DNA from: Liolophura sinensis
Lineage: Eukaryota; Mollusca; Polyplacophora; Chitonida; Chitonidae
Assembly: GCF_032854445.1 (NCBI RefSeq)
Contig: NC_088296.1
Location: 20,575,853-20,639,852, forward strand
DNA length: 64,000 nt
Direction: 5' to 3'
Shown: positions 1 to 10,999 of the stretch, one piece after another
How positions within the stretch are numbered: position 1 is the first letter of the stretch
How the letters are laid out: the number at the start of each line of letters is the position of its first letter
Translations under genes and position numbers: made by a program
Notes under the pieces: generated by a model
The model's input: the letters and a program-made list of their open reading frames with translations, nothing else
Told to the model about the DNA's origin: nothing
The model's database searches: none

Positions 1-59
1 ATGGCGGATTATATGTATTTTAGTATATGCATGTAACTTCAGCACTGTGAAGGTTTGTT

Positions 60-990
60 CTAGTCTAAATAGGTATAATCAGACGGATTAAGGTATATTT
101 GCGTGTATCTAAGCACACAGAGGAGGATTTATGTGTATTCACGTATATCCAGGTGAATTATAGGTATTCAGGAATATTCACGTGTATTTAATAAGGGATA
201 ACCAGGTATAGTCAGGTGTATTGAAGGATGGCCGGGAAGAGTCAGTGTCTTAAAGGTTAGCCAGATATAGACCGGCGTATTAAGGGATAGCCAGGTGAAT
301 TAAGGGATAGCCAGGTGTATTAAGGGATTGCCATGTGTATGAAGGGGTAGCCAGGTATAGTCATGTGTATTAAAGTATAGCCAGGTTTATTAAAGTTTAG
401 CCGGTATAGTCAGGTGTATTGAAGGATGGCCGGGAAGAGTCAGTGTCTTAAAGGTTAGCCAGATATAGACCGGCGTATTAAGGGATAGCCAGGTGAATTA
501 AGGGATAGCCAGGTGTATTAAGGGATTGCCATGTGTATGAAGGGGTAGCCAGGTATAGTCATGTGTATTAAAGTATAGCCAGGTTTATTAAAGTTTAGCC
601 GGTATAGTCAGTGTATTAAAGGATAACCAGGTATAGCCATGTGTATTTAGGTATAGCCATGTGTATTAAGGTGTAGCCGTGTGTATTGAGGGATAACCAG
701 GTGCATTAAGGTATAGTCATGTGTATAGCCAGGTGTATTAAGGTATAGCCAGGCATAATAAGGTGTATTGAGGGATAGACAGCTTTATTAAAGTATAGCC
801 AGGTGTTTTAAGGTAATAAGGGATAACCAGGTATAGCCAGATGAATTAAGGGATGTTCAGGTATGCCAAGGTGTATTTAAGGGTAATTAGATGTCCTATA
901 AAGGAATATTCAGGTTTATTAAGTGATATTCAGGTTTTATCCAGGTGTATTAATTAATATTTAGGTGTATTAAGGGATACTGTATTCCTG
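60..990. repeat. Degenerate ~20-bp minisatellite
   Basis: The stretch is built from variants of AGCCAGGTGTATTAAGGGAT, with point changes and small indels from unit to unit. Units are ragged at both ends and best preserved between about 200 and 800. A larger duplication sits inside it (separate entry). I see no coding frame. Confidence 0.9.
205..600. repeat. 198-bp perfect tandem duplication inside the minisatellite
   Basis: Positions 205-402 and 403-600 read identically through all sub-units, including the rare variants (GATGGCCGGGAAGAGTCAGT and ATAGACCGGCG). A third partial copy begins at 601 and diverges within about 15 bases. Identity at this level within an otherwise degenerate array implies a recent duplication, or an assembly duplication. 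Confidence 0.9.
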
Positions 991-1004
991 TATTTGCCAC
1001 CATG

Positions 1005-1065
1005 CCAGCACGAGATGGATTCGATCCCGTGACCTCATTGATCAGATAATTATCGCACGATACAG
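1005..1065 (-). mobile_element. tRNA-derived SINE head remnant
   Basis: On the minus strand this reads GGGATCGAATCCATCTCG, a good match to a tRNA B box. The same block recurs at 4105-4150, next to a better preserved element. It is short and degraded, so only the promoter portion is supported. Confidence 0.45.
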
Positions 1066-1253
1066 AGAGGGTCGGTTTGATCCCGTTCTGCATGTGGGTC
1101 AGACACATATTGTCTAGGTCTGGAGAGAAAATTCGCTGTCCGAATTTTAGATGCCAATATCTTCAGACTAATCTGATGTGGCCGGATCGTCATGTGATAT
1201 AGATCAAGGTCTGGTTGGCAGGGTATCAGCGCTTTATAGAAAGGGGGAGGAGT

Positions 1254-1272
1254 GGGGGGGGGGGGGGGGGGC
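1254..1272. repeat. Poly-G run
   Basis: An uninterrupted run of about 18 G sits in a G-rich context. It can form G-quadruplex structure and is prone to length error in assembly. Confidence 0.9.
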
Positions 1273-1605
1273 GGAGGGTCGTGTGGTGGCTGAGGGTAGG
1301 GTTGGTATAGATGAATATCGTCTGAGAGATGAATTCAGGAGGCTCTTTCAAGCAATTGAGAACTGTGTAGCCAATGTATAATATAACCACAACGCGATGA
1401 TGCGACGACGAATATAAAGCGAGTCTTTATACTATAGAGATGAAATAAATCCTTTATAGACATGCATTTAAATACCGTCTTTTTCTGAGTACGTTCTGGC
1501 TTCTCGCCGTGTCATGCTAATCTCATTGTCTTCTTGTAATATAATGATAATGGTGACACGTTTCATTAATGAGTAGAAGACAAGGACATGGTATAAATGA
1601 AAGGA
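1273..1605. other. No recognised feature
   Basis: This is unique intron-like sequence. Short ORFs here have no recognisable domain. Confidence 0.5.
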
Positions 1606-1609
1606 GCAC

Positions 1610-1775
1610 GACAACCAACGGTTTACACCCGACCTGAAAGTTCAATCCCGGCCTTGGGCAGGACATTTCTAGATTCCTTTCTTGTGTCCCCTTTGGAACC
1701 TTGGTGGTATTAAGCAGCGGAGGCCGCTCTTGTGACCGTTCGGGAAGTCTTACGTTTGTTGAAGACCACTTAACT
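1610..1775 (+). mobile_element. Possible tRNA-related SINE, family D
   Basis: It contains AAGTTCAATCCCGGCCTTG, a B-box-like block, and ends with TTGAAGACCACTTAA. Both blocks occur in the same order and at similar spacing at 12160-12320. The match is interrupted, so the family assignment is tentative. Confidence 0.45.
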
Positions 1776-1937
1776 TCCACGAATATGGCGCACGATTTTG
1801 TACCGCTAAACCTGAAAATTCGTCAGTAGGTTGGTGACTGGCCTCGATCACGTGGTTAAAGATGTTAAATAACATTAGGATTGCAGAACCAGCAAGAAAA
1901 AAGCTCAATGAACCTGACAAAAATACAGCGTATCAAC

Positions 1938-2345
1938 ACGGGAAACGCTCAGCTTTGACGGAAAACTCCCAGCCTTGATGGAAACGCTCAGCCTTGATGG
2001 GAAACTCTCAGCCTTGATGAAGAACATTCAGCTTTGATGGAAAACGCTCAGCCTTCATGGAAAACGCTCAGCTTTAATGGAAACGCCCAGCCTTGGTGGA
2101 GAATATTCAGCTTTGATGGAAAATGCTCAGCCTTGATGGAAAACGCTCAGCCATGATGGAAAACACTCAGCCTTCATGGAAAACGCTCAGCTTTGATGGA
2201 AACGCTCAGCCTTGGTGGAGAACATTCAGCTTTGATGGAAACGCTCAACCGTGATGGAAAGCGATCAACCGTGATGGGTTGATCGTTTTCCATCATGAAA
2301 AAGTGCTCAATCCTAATGGCAAACGCGCACTATTGATGGAAAACG
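1938..2345. repeat. ~20-bp minisatellite (GGAAAACGCTCAGCCTTGAT)
   Basis: About 18 units of GGAAAACGCTCAGCCTTGAT and variants (GCTTTGATGG, AACATTCAGC) follow each other. The last units degrade into CGATCAACCGTGATGG. It is non-coding. Confidence 0.9.
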
Positions 2346-2434
2346 CACAACCTTTAATGACGTGGAGGCAACGGGAATAACGCGTAGGCAACGGTGACAA
2401 CGTGTAGTCAACTGAGAAGACGTAGGCAGCAGAG

Positions 2435-2560
2435 AAAACGTGCCGACAGGACGGTAAATGTGCAGAAAATAATGAAAACGTGCCGGCAGGACAGTAAAGG
2501 TGCAGACAATAATGAAAACGTGTTGGCAGGACGGTAAATGTGCAGACAACAATGAAAACC
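2435..2560. repeat. 40-bp tandem repeat, about three copies
   Basis: The block TGCCGGCAGGACGGTAAATG followed by TGCAGACAATAATGAAAACG recurs at 2441, 2481 and 2521, an exact 40-bp period. Minus-strand ORFs across it are repeat artefacts. Confidence 0.9.
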
Positions 2561-2599
2561 TGAAGGCAACCTGAATGGAGTGGAATTGACTTCACAAAA

Positions 2600-3360
2600 T
2601 AGCGATCAACCTCTTAGCAATCCAAGCAACCAGTCCTTGTGGCATACAGCAGTTGACAACCCCGTTTCTCGGTCAGTCGATAAATGTATCACCTGCAGTC
2701 GCACTTTCTCGGAACAGTCCAATGTGCAAATAAGTCATTTCCTGGGTGCAAAATAGTCGAAGCGGACGCAAAAACAAATCAGGCTAATGGGATCGCGAGC
2801 AATCAAGATGGCTGAAGATCGAGCCTCGTGGGGTGCTGGGGGAGTAATAATGATATGTCTAAAGGAGAAAGTCTTTCTGTACAAATGTCGCGGCTGTCTC
2901 TCCGCTAGCGCACCCCTTGTGCTTCTCTGATACAGTCAGATTGTCCATGTGTATCTGTATACGTGCCCTTGCTTCTCACGCAGTCGCACCGTGAAAGTGC
3001 ATCAGAAATGGTGTCTTGGTACAAATTGCAGCTCGCGTAGGCGTAATTACCGTGATGATAATAGGGAGATATGGGTGTCTGTCTCTTTATAGTGTTCCTC
3101 AGTTTGTACTCAGTATACCAGTAAAAACAACTGATCCAATTAATGAGATATATTCTATCAAAAACAAGAAGGGGGTGTTCTGTATAAATTAGTCATAGCT
3201 ATTAATGTTCAATATTTTTTAATGAAATAAACAGTTTATCAGTATAATTTGGACAGTTTTAATCGAGATTTAATCAGTGAAATCAAATCAAATCAAATTA
3301 AATTTTATTTAGAATCGGTGTTTTACGAACAATACAAACAACCATTTTTATACCTTTTTT
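2600..3360. other. No recognised feature
   Basis: Unique AT-rich sequence. Near 3278 there is a short run of AAATC units. No exon-like frame with splice signals was recognised. Confidence 0.5.
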
Positions 3361-3535
3361 AACTGTATTATAAAACACGTCGCATGCTAGTATACATATG
3401 TTTTTTTTGGTTTGTGTAAACTGAATGGGTCCTGGTATTGGCAACTTTTGCCCACCATGTTAAACAAGGATCCACACAATCTGCACAAACTAAAACATGT
3501 GTATACTAGCGAGGGACATTCTGTATAATACAGTT
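3361..3535. mobile_element. Small MITE-like element with ~60-bp terminal inverted repeats
   Basis: The left end starts AACTGTATTATA and runs through GCTAGTATACATATG to TTTGTGTAA. The right end, read in reverse complement, starts AACTGTATTATA and passes GCTAGTATACACATG to TTTGTGCAG. The arms therefore pair over most of their length around a loop of roughly 60 bp. No clear target-site duplication is visible, so the superfamily cannot be assigned. Confidence 0.6.
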
Positions 3536-3539
3536 CAAA

Positions 3540-4035
3540 TTGTATTAAGAATGATTGTATAGACCAATGTCAGGTACAGAGGGTAAACAGTTATTTCGCA
3601 ATATTTAGTGAACGTATAGAAACTCACGCATGCGCTTAGGTACAAATATGGAAATGCACCCTAAGCTAATGCACGTGCATGTCGTGCAAATCTTCACGTT
3701 TTACAGAATTGTATTTTCGTGAAGTATAGGCACGCAGCTGAACTCCGCCATATGTAATAGCATTATTACGTCATGAAAAAGGTTTGAGGGGGTATTTTTT
3801 TATATATAGAATTGAAGGACTGGTAAGCAGTTTTATCATTAATCATTGTTAATGGCAGATATCACTAAACAGTTGAAGTACATGCACAATGTGGGGTTAC
3901 TTAACGTTTTCAGTTAGTTTCCATTCAATCCATTGTGACATTTAACAGAAACGTGTAAATGTGCCTTTTTTTATTTTTCTTAAAAAAGTTTAGTGTTCGT
4001 ATATTTAAGCCTTTAAGTCAGATTCATTTATTTAT
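3540..4035. other. No recognised feature
   Basis: Unique AT-rich intron-like sequence. Confidence 0.5.
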
Positions 4036-4039
4036 TTGA

Positions 4040-4215
4040 ATTTGTTTTATAGCCGTACTTACAGACTTTTTAGCCAAGGTGACCGGAAAATTCTCGTGAC
4101 GTAAAAGCCATCGAGAGATGGATTCGAACCAGAGACCTCATGAATGAGGTACCATTTTACGTACACATTTTGTGACGTGGATACACCTCGTCGCCTCTTA
4201 GCTGTGTAACTTGAA
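4040..4215 (-). mobile_element. tRNA-derived SINE
   Basis: Reading the minus strand, an A-box-like AGCTAAGAGGCGACG precedes a strong B box, TGGTTCGAATCC. The element continues to a 3' part ending GTCTGTAAGTACGGC. Order and spacing fit a tRNA-derived SINE. Its B-box block is shared with the remnant at 1005-1065. Confidence 0.6.
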
Positions 4216-4578
4216 TGAATTCCATCTATACTACGAGTTTTACTTTCTTCTTTCAGATGTTCTACGTCTACACTGTATAGTTTTTGAGTTATTTTTCACC
4301 GACGACAGACCGATGTTTAGTTTTGCCTTTAACTTGTGGTGCTATGGCGAAAACTTTTAATCGGGCATAAAAAATGATGTGGAGGGGAGGGAATCTTCAT
4401 CCGATTTAAACAATACAATTCTACAGAACCATGTTTTCTTTCATATATCAAATTAACTACTTTATCAACAATCAAACTCCGTTTGTGAACAGTTTGTTTC
4501 CACCCTATTATATAATGTCAACATTTACTGAATAAGCATTCATAATTTGGTTTATTGCAATAGGAGCAAGGATACACG

Positions 4579-4592
4579 GTTGCCATGGAAAC
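4579..4592 (+). promoter_or_regulatory. RFX X-box-like site
   Basis: GTTGCCATGGAAAC matches the X-box bound by RFX factors (GTTGCC, two bases, then a GGNAAC half site). RFX factors act in ciliary and neuronal genes. Occupancy is not shown by sequence. Confidence 0.55.
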
Positions 4593-4599
4593 ATGTTTT

Positions 4600-5780
4600 T
4601 ACCGTGACTGATTTTAGCCATATCGGATGAATGATTGACAACTGACGTAACAATGTTGGAATTTACGCTCATATTACTTTTCACAGTTATCGCCTCAGTT
4701 TACAGATTTTACCTGGAATTGATGATCAGTGAAATTACGTTTGTTTACTTCAACACTCCGGATAGCTAAACGGAAGCTTTGCCTCCCTGTGTCCAGAGCA
4801 ATCTAATAGTCACCTGTTTCAAAAGCATCAAATTTAACTTGTGTACCAAACCAGGTTAGCTAATATCAAACACTCCTTTGTACTAAACCAGATTCGCCAC
4901 ATCAAACTTCCACTCACAAAAAATCAACTGTCACTTTTAACAGATAGGCCTTTAGTCTACGAAAACAGTGCTAAACCAAAAACTTTATCATGCCATAAGT
5001 ACGATTGGTGGACTATATAATTTGAGACGGGATCATTTTATTTCACGCTTTATAGTGACATCTTTCTCTCATTGTTTTATCCATAACGTGATCCGAGTTT
5101 CGCTCGTGCATTGTGTTTAGGAACAGCAAATTGTGTGAGTTAGTAAACGAACCCATTTTGTTAAAAATGTGAACAAAGCAAAAAATGTTGAACCATGCAG
5201 TATTGTTTTGCCACAATGGCGTCGATAAATTTCGATGGTGACGTCGTACCGAGGCTGTGACAGTGTCACGTGATGGCCGGCGGAATGCGAGATTTCGTGC
5301 CACGGGGATGACACACGGCTCAGATTCTATCGACCTGTCGGATTCTATCATGGACAGGCTGATCCTCAGGGGACAGTGGAAATTGCTGCACACAGAGATG
5401 GAAGGAGACACAGAGAGACAGGGACAGATGGGCTAGTGATGTGGTTGAGGAGGGAGGGGTAAAACGATCGATGCCTTATCTGCAGTGCTTCCTCTGCCGC
5501 AATGCAAACGATCGGACGAGCCCTTGTCAACATTGACACGTGCGCGTGTTCGCCTGACAGCGGCACGTGATCGCATCAGCTCTCGCGCACTTGGCGACGT
5601 CGCCTTGGTAACAGATTGGTTTCCTCGATTCCTTGGTTTTACCTTTGCCACTGGGTTTGCGTTCCTGGTCTCTTTGCCTCACTATGAACACTGAACTATC
5701 AAGAGCATCTGTTAAGACTGCCCAGTGGCTTGACTGCATAGGTCGCGCATGTCTGAGAATTTATAGAACTTTATACAGAA
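4600..5780. other. Unique sequence with a CpG-richer block (about 5215-5760)
   Basis: No repeat was recognised. The block from about 5215 is richer in CpG and has several overlapping short ORFs on both strands, none with a recognisable domain or convincing splice structure. An unrecognised 5' exon or promoter cannot be excluded. Confidence 0.35.
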
Positions 5781-5799
5781 CCTCATTCTATAAATGTCG

Positions 5800-6010
5800 G
5801 GAATGGATTTTGCTAATGGCGCAGTTTACAAACAATTCTGTGTGACAAACATACCATATGAGAATCGTTAGGAATTATATTTATGGTAACAATGGATATT
5901 TTTGTGTTTAAAAAGTCTATGATGATTGGCTAACGAGAATACAAAAATAAACTTTTCCAGAATGGATTTTGCTAATGGCACTGTCTATAAACCATTCTGC
6001 CCCACAAACA
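5800..6010 (+). repeat. Direct duplication of ~45 bp, 160 bp apart
   Basis: GAATGGATTTTGCTAATGGC, followed by a similar stretch ending AAACnATTCTG, occurs near 5801 and again near 5961. The two copies differ at a handful of positions. Confidence 0.8.
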
Positions 6011-7870
6011 AACATGTAACATAATCTGCTAATGTCAGATGAAATGGTTCCCTGACGGCATTGCGAAATGTGTTTTTTTGTGTTTTGTTTGTTTTTGTTG
6101 TTGTTTTTTTGCGTAATAGTATATGATAAGTTGCTATATGTGTTGCACATCATTAATTTCCTTAAAAATTTTTGTATTCCACGTGTATAAAAACTGGAAA
6201 AATGTTAGCTTTTATTCCACTAATGTGGGGTTTGAGGATATTTTTCCAAACTTTTAATAAAAATTGCGTGGTGACCTCAGGTTTTCCGAAAACGACCGCA
6301 AGAGGTTAGATTGTTTTTTTTTTCTTTTTATGCCACAATATAGATTTTTATGAACACGTTTTACGCTTCAAATAAATAAATAAGGACAAACATATACATG
6401 TGTAAAATAACAACCTACTTATTACCGAATCCGTCGTCTGTTGCACAATTTCAAAACATATTAACTTGTCCGGCTTTCATTGAATTAGATAACATTTTCT
6501 GCATGCATGATTTGATTACATTGCATGCCTGTGGTGTAGCAAAGGAGAAATCGCTGGCAGAAAGCAGATTTCTGGATGTGGCGGTATTATTAAAATATAA
6601 CATTATGAAATCAGGGTAAAAGCCTTTGACAAAGCTCGGCTGATTCCATGTCGCTGGCGCCATCACTGGAGGAACCAGACCTTGTTGTTCTGAAACTGCG
6701 ACCTTCTCCTGAGTTTATCAGTTGATGCCCTCAGCACTAAATCACATTGCATAAGCAAAGCTCAGACGCCGTGACCTTTGGGTGAAGCTATCAGTAGGTG
6801 CCCTTAAATCACATTGAATAATCAACTAGAACAAATTGATATGCAAATGAGCCTGTTAATGGCGCGACGTCACATGACTTTATTCAATGGTGAAATCTCG
6901 CCAGGGAGAGCGAAAGTGGGCGCAACCGGAAGGGTTAACAAGAAGTGCATACCGTTGAATGAATTGGTGCGATATTCAAATGTTGTTTTTTTTTTTTCAA
7001 CCCAAATTTGCATACTGGTCAAATAATTAAAAGAGGATATTTCCGTAAAATTTGTCAGTTTGCTATGAGCTACAATTTTTCGAGGAGTCATTGGGTGTGT
7101 CCTAATGATGTTTTGTACCTTTGAGTTACTCTGGCTGTGAAAAAAAAAACCCTAGGCGTTGTTGTAGTGTATGGAGCATGTAGCACCAATCTATAGGGGA
7201 AATCCTTATGTTATGAAGCCGATCCTATTTTAAATGAGTAACTGATATTAAAATAACACCATAAATATTAATGACTGTATTTATGGTTTTATATTCCTGT
7301 ACTTCTTGTGTATTGTTACATTTGTATGGACGGTTACTATGCCTGTATATATGCAACGATTTTTTATTCACCACATTTATTCTGGTGATGGCCTAATTGA
7401 AATCAGTATATTCAGGTCGTCAAAATATCTTCCTCCTCAGTGACACGCATTATGTATCTTTAAGCGTGCGTGTGCTACTAAACCATATGTTGAGACAATG
7501 ACTGTAACACGGCTAACGGTATTGTTTGTGTTTATGTGATTAAGGATGCATATAAAGTCATCGTACAGGTAATGTGCGGTCTCCAGAGAACAGTATATCA
7601 GTATATTGCGTCCATCTGTACAACGGTGCCCCTCTGTAGAGATTGACTACTAGGGAAGGTATATTCATCGTGTTGAATTAGATCGCCACGTTGAAGGTAT
7701 GAACAGTTGCAATCAAAGCGCAACTGGCATGGGCATTCCGATTATCGATAATTTATATAGTATCATGGTACACGATTTGGATACTGATTTCATTCATTTA
7801 CCTAGAACATTCCTGGTGTCTTTCCATCACCACTGAAAAATGCTAACGTTGTTTTGGAATGTCCAGTTTG
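6010..7870. other. No recognised feature
   Basis: Unique AT-rich sequence with T-runs. The short ORFs at 6398-6619 and 6814-7026 resemble nothing I know. Confidence 0.5.
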
Positions 7871-7878
7871 GTTGATGG

Positions 7879-7879
<1 letters not shown>

Positions 7880-7969
<90 letters not shown>
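7880..7969. repeat. (TA)n microsatellite
   Basis: About 90 bp of alternating AT/TA with one register slip near 7924. A long cruciform-prone tract. Confidence 0.95.
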
Positions 7970-7971
<2 letters not shown>

Positions 7972-7974
7972 CTC

Positions 7975-8800
7975 AGTGTACCTATACGGTGTATAATACA
8001 TGTACATTGAAATTCATCGCATATGAATCCCATGAGGCATACATCTGCACAAACCTCATGTATTAAAGACTGGTACTAGGCTAGGTACAGGGCATTACGG
8101 GGGCTGCATCTGCGGATCTCCTGCCCTGATGACGACAAGGATATGCCCCTGATTGATTGTTGGCCAACTACAAATACGAACCCTGAGGCACGCCGGCTTT
8201 ACGTACTAACAGAGCGCTATCATACGGGTCAATAGACCCATCCAATATTAATACTCCGACGTCCCAAGAGATGAGCCTTTTTATTGGTCTATGCACGCCA
8301 TGGCCTATTCGCCTTCATCCCAGACACGTGCGTTTTAATTGGCCTGCAGATTGAATATATTGCCAGATGCTTTGAGAATGTGACAAATGGTTATGTGATT
8401 GAGAACTGAATGTCACATGACATGATCAATGAACAGGAACAGAAAAAAAGACAAAAGGAAAACGAAATTGTCGTCTGTATCCGATTCTTAAACACCGAGT
8501 TAAACTACGCCTTGTCTGACAACGTATTCAGTGAAAAAATTGTCTTTCATAGACGCATGCAAACAGAGACTCTTTTTACACCAGGAAGCCATGTCTTGTC
8601 CATTGACGTTTTGAGATCAAACTCTTTGTGAGCTCCGATTTGCCGGGCAAAAGCATTTCTGCACACCAATAATCTCGTCCGCGTCAACCTGTCGAAGCAT
8701 TCTGTATAAAAAAAGATATCATTTATTAACTCAAACGTATTACAAGCTGAAGTTTTGAAGACAGTTTATCAACGCCGAGACACAGAAAACATACTCCAGC
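7975..8800. other. No recognised feature
   Basis: Unique sequence. The 73-codon ORF at 8410-8631 is not recognisable. Confidence 0.5.
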
Positions 8801-8805
8801 TTTGG

Positions 8806-9000
8806 ACCCTGTGAGTTCAAGTCCAGCTCATGCTGGCTTCCTCTCCGGCCGCACGTGGGAAGGTCTTTCAGCAACCTGCAGATGGTCGTGGGTTTCCCCC
8901 AGTCTGTTTCCTCCCACCATAATGCTGGCCGCCGTCGTATAAGTGAAATATTCTTGAGTACGGCGTAAAACACCAATCAAATAAATAAATAAATAAATCC
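8806..9000 (+). mobile_element. SINE family A, 5'-truncated
   Basis: It starts inside the tRNA-like head at the B-box block GTGAGTTCAAGTCCAGC. It then runs through the conserved body (CAGCAACCTGCAGATGGTCG, CCACCATAATGCTGG) to the 3' end GTGAAATATTCTTGAGTACG, CACCAATC and an (AAAT)n tail. The full-length reference copy is at 15786. Confidence 0.9.
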
Positions 9001-9404
9001 AGCTTTGGATGCTTTTAGAACCTTACCACTGTACCTCACTGCTTTTTGGACAGATTGTATATGTATGGTTGCAACCGAGACTAGTACAAAATAGCAAAAG
9101 AAACCCCAGAAGTCATATTTTACAGATTTTCATACTTTTTTTCAGTGGTAAAGCTTTTTGATGGATTAAATTGGAATTTCTTATCTGTGCGTAAAGGTAT
9201 CTTAGATAGTCATATAGAGTTCAAATGTGCGTATACAGAGCTTGGTTGCACTCTTGTTAGCAAAGTGTAGACCTACAAGTATATAAAACCTTACAGTTCT
9301 CATTCAAATAACACGTTACATATAAAGTGGATTTCAGCTTTCCTCAAGGGGCGTGAAATTGGCTTTAAAGTACACTTTTCCTAGGACCCCAGCGGTCAGT
9401 CCTG

Positions 9405-9452
9405 AAACTGAGTGAGTGAGTGAGTGAGTGCTTGGGATTTAACGTCGTACCC
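9405..9452 (-). mobile_element. SINE family B 3' tail fragment
   Basis: A GAGT repeat followed by GCTTGGGATTTAACGTCGTAC is the reverse complement of the family B tail (GTACGACGTTAAA, AAGC, then CACT repeats). Only the last ~45 bp are present. Confidence 0.75.
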
Positions 9453-9459
9453 TGAATTG

Positions 9460-10360
9460 AGTAGCCTGGTGTGTTGACGTCAACGGTGAGAGCTATCAAA
9501 ACAACTTTGCAAGGACCTGGGCGCGCAAAGCCAGTTCCACATTCCTAGTATGTTCATTGGTGACATTCCCGAATATTTCCGACCATTGACGGAAAATAAG
9601 CATAAAATAAAGGAGTTATTAAAAATATAAAATATGCCTCAAAAATGAATTTTTTTTCTGGCCTTTTGGCATACCTTTCGTCATTTTTCTGAAAACCTTA
9701 CTCTTCCTTTTATAGTACATTTTAATGTATCGTTTGACATATTGATCACCTGTCTCATCGTGTTCCACAGATACAAATGACACCTTTTTCCTGCAGGAGC
9801 TTCTTAATTTCACAAACCGTTAGCTTCCCAGTTTTCTCCCTAGCCTTTAGCAATAAGAGTTCGAACTCGAAACGCGAATATTTCCAGAACATGTATAATT
9901 GCGATTTTCATAGCATATTTAGAATTTTAATACCATTCTTGCAAATTCTCGCTGCACGTATTTTTACCAAGGCTAACTGTTATTTCAGTTACCTTGATTG
10001 ATTTATTCGCCCAAATTCCTTTCACAGGCTGTTAGCACTGGTTGCAGTGGAAAGAATTCCTTCGCGAATTGAAGAAGCACGATGACTATGTGAAAGGTGG
10101 GTGTGTAGGGGGTGGGGGTTGGCTGGTTGGGTAGGTAGGAATTGTCTAGTATAGCTATATGGTTAACAGCTGTTCACATGTATCAGCTGGTATAGTCTTC
10201 AGGGCTCGGGGACTCGGGGTCGGTATCGAGTTATAGCCACCTATGCTAATTATAGATGATGGATTCTTCTAGAGATACCGTGAATATTGGAAAGACATTA
10301 CCGTGGCACGCCAGAACGATATATTGTATACATATTCTGGCGTCAAAACACTATGGGGAA
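9460..10360. other. No recognised feature
   Basis: Unique sequence. An in-frame run reading MFIGDIPEYF at 9550 superficially recalls an RRM start but lacks the residues expected next (see rejected items). Confidence 0.45.
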
Positions 10361-10364
10361 GAAC

Positions 10365-10450
10365 ACCGTGGCCAAGTGGTCAAGCTCCTTACCTTTCAAT
10401 CTCCAGGGCACACCAAACGTGGGTTCAATCCCATTCTTGGACAGCAAGCT
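10365..10450 (+). mobile_element. tRNA-derived SINE head
   Basis: GTGGCCAAGTGGTCAAGCTC matches a tRNA A box. GGGTTCAATCCC matches a B box about 45 bp later, normal tRNA spacing. The 3' part does not fit a folded tRNA acceptor stem, so a SINE head or tRNA pseudogene is likelier than a working tRNA. Confidence 0.55.
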
Positions 10451-10803
10451 TTTCTGCATTCCTCCGCTTTTATTGTTCCAGAGTCCCTGGTGACAATAAT
10501 CGGTTGGCGAAGTTGTTTGTGTATGATATTAAATAAGGTGTACACATGTATACATCACACGTGAAAAAGTTAGTTAGTTACTTTTCAATGAGTGTTGGTT
10601 TACATCAGTCTCCGTAAAGAAATCTCTTTAAATCTCTTTAGCAAGGCGTAAAACAACAGTCATATAAGCAAAACATTATAGAACAGGGAGAAGATATGAT
10701 ACGAAAATGGCCTATAAGATACGTGATTATTTGGCGGTTTGTTTAATTTATTTGTTTTACTTGACAGACGCTTAATCACACTTAAGAATCGGTTGACTTA
10801 AAG

Positions 10804-10996
10804 CCACAGCCAGCCAATCAGCGAGAAGTTGTGAGCCCACTGGTCAGAGGCCACAGCCAGCCAATCAGCGAGAAGCTGTGAGCCCATTGGTCACAGGCCG
10901 ACCGCTTTAGCGAGAGGGACTCTTGTGATGAATTTGCCATAGAGTGCCCCTTGCATGCTCTGTTTCAGATAATCCTACTTTTCCTTATATAAAAGT
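10804..10996 (+). promoter_or_regulatory. Promoter-like block: duplicated CCAAT boxes and a TATA box
   Basis: A 47-bp unit is duplicated in tandem (10804 and 10851), each copy with GCCAATCAGCGAGAAG, a strong NF-Y CCAAT context, and a downstream region resembling an inverted CCAAT box (ATTGG in the second copy). About 120 bp downstream lies TATATAAAAG near 10986. Order and spacing fit a polymerase II core promoter. The first ATG after the TATA (11092) opens only 22 codons, so any product would be non-coding or spliced. Confidence 0.4.
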
Positions 10997-10999
10997 ATC

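Noticed and set aside
1-1000. CRISPR-like array or telomeric repeat
   Set aside because: Units are contiguous, degenerate and without spacers. The motif is not TTAGGG, and the context is animal intron.
1178-1381. 67-codon ORF with a poly-Gly run
   Set aside because: The glycines are just the poly-G tract; no other support.
9550-9630. Frame reading MFIGDIPEYFRPLTENK, like the start of a CELF RRM1
   Set aside because: After FIG-IP the conserved residues do not follow (no Q after FIG, no EKDL or LFEEFG pattern) and a stop comes within 30 codons without a donor in the right place.
10365-10450. Functional tRNA gene
   Set aside because: A and B boxes are present, but the acceptor and anticodon arms do not close convincingly; SINE head or pseudogene preferred.
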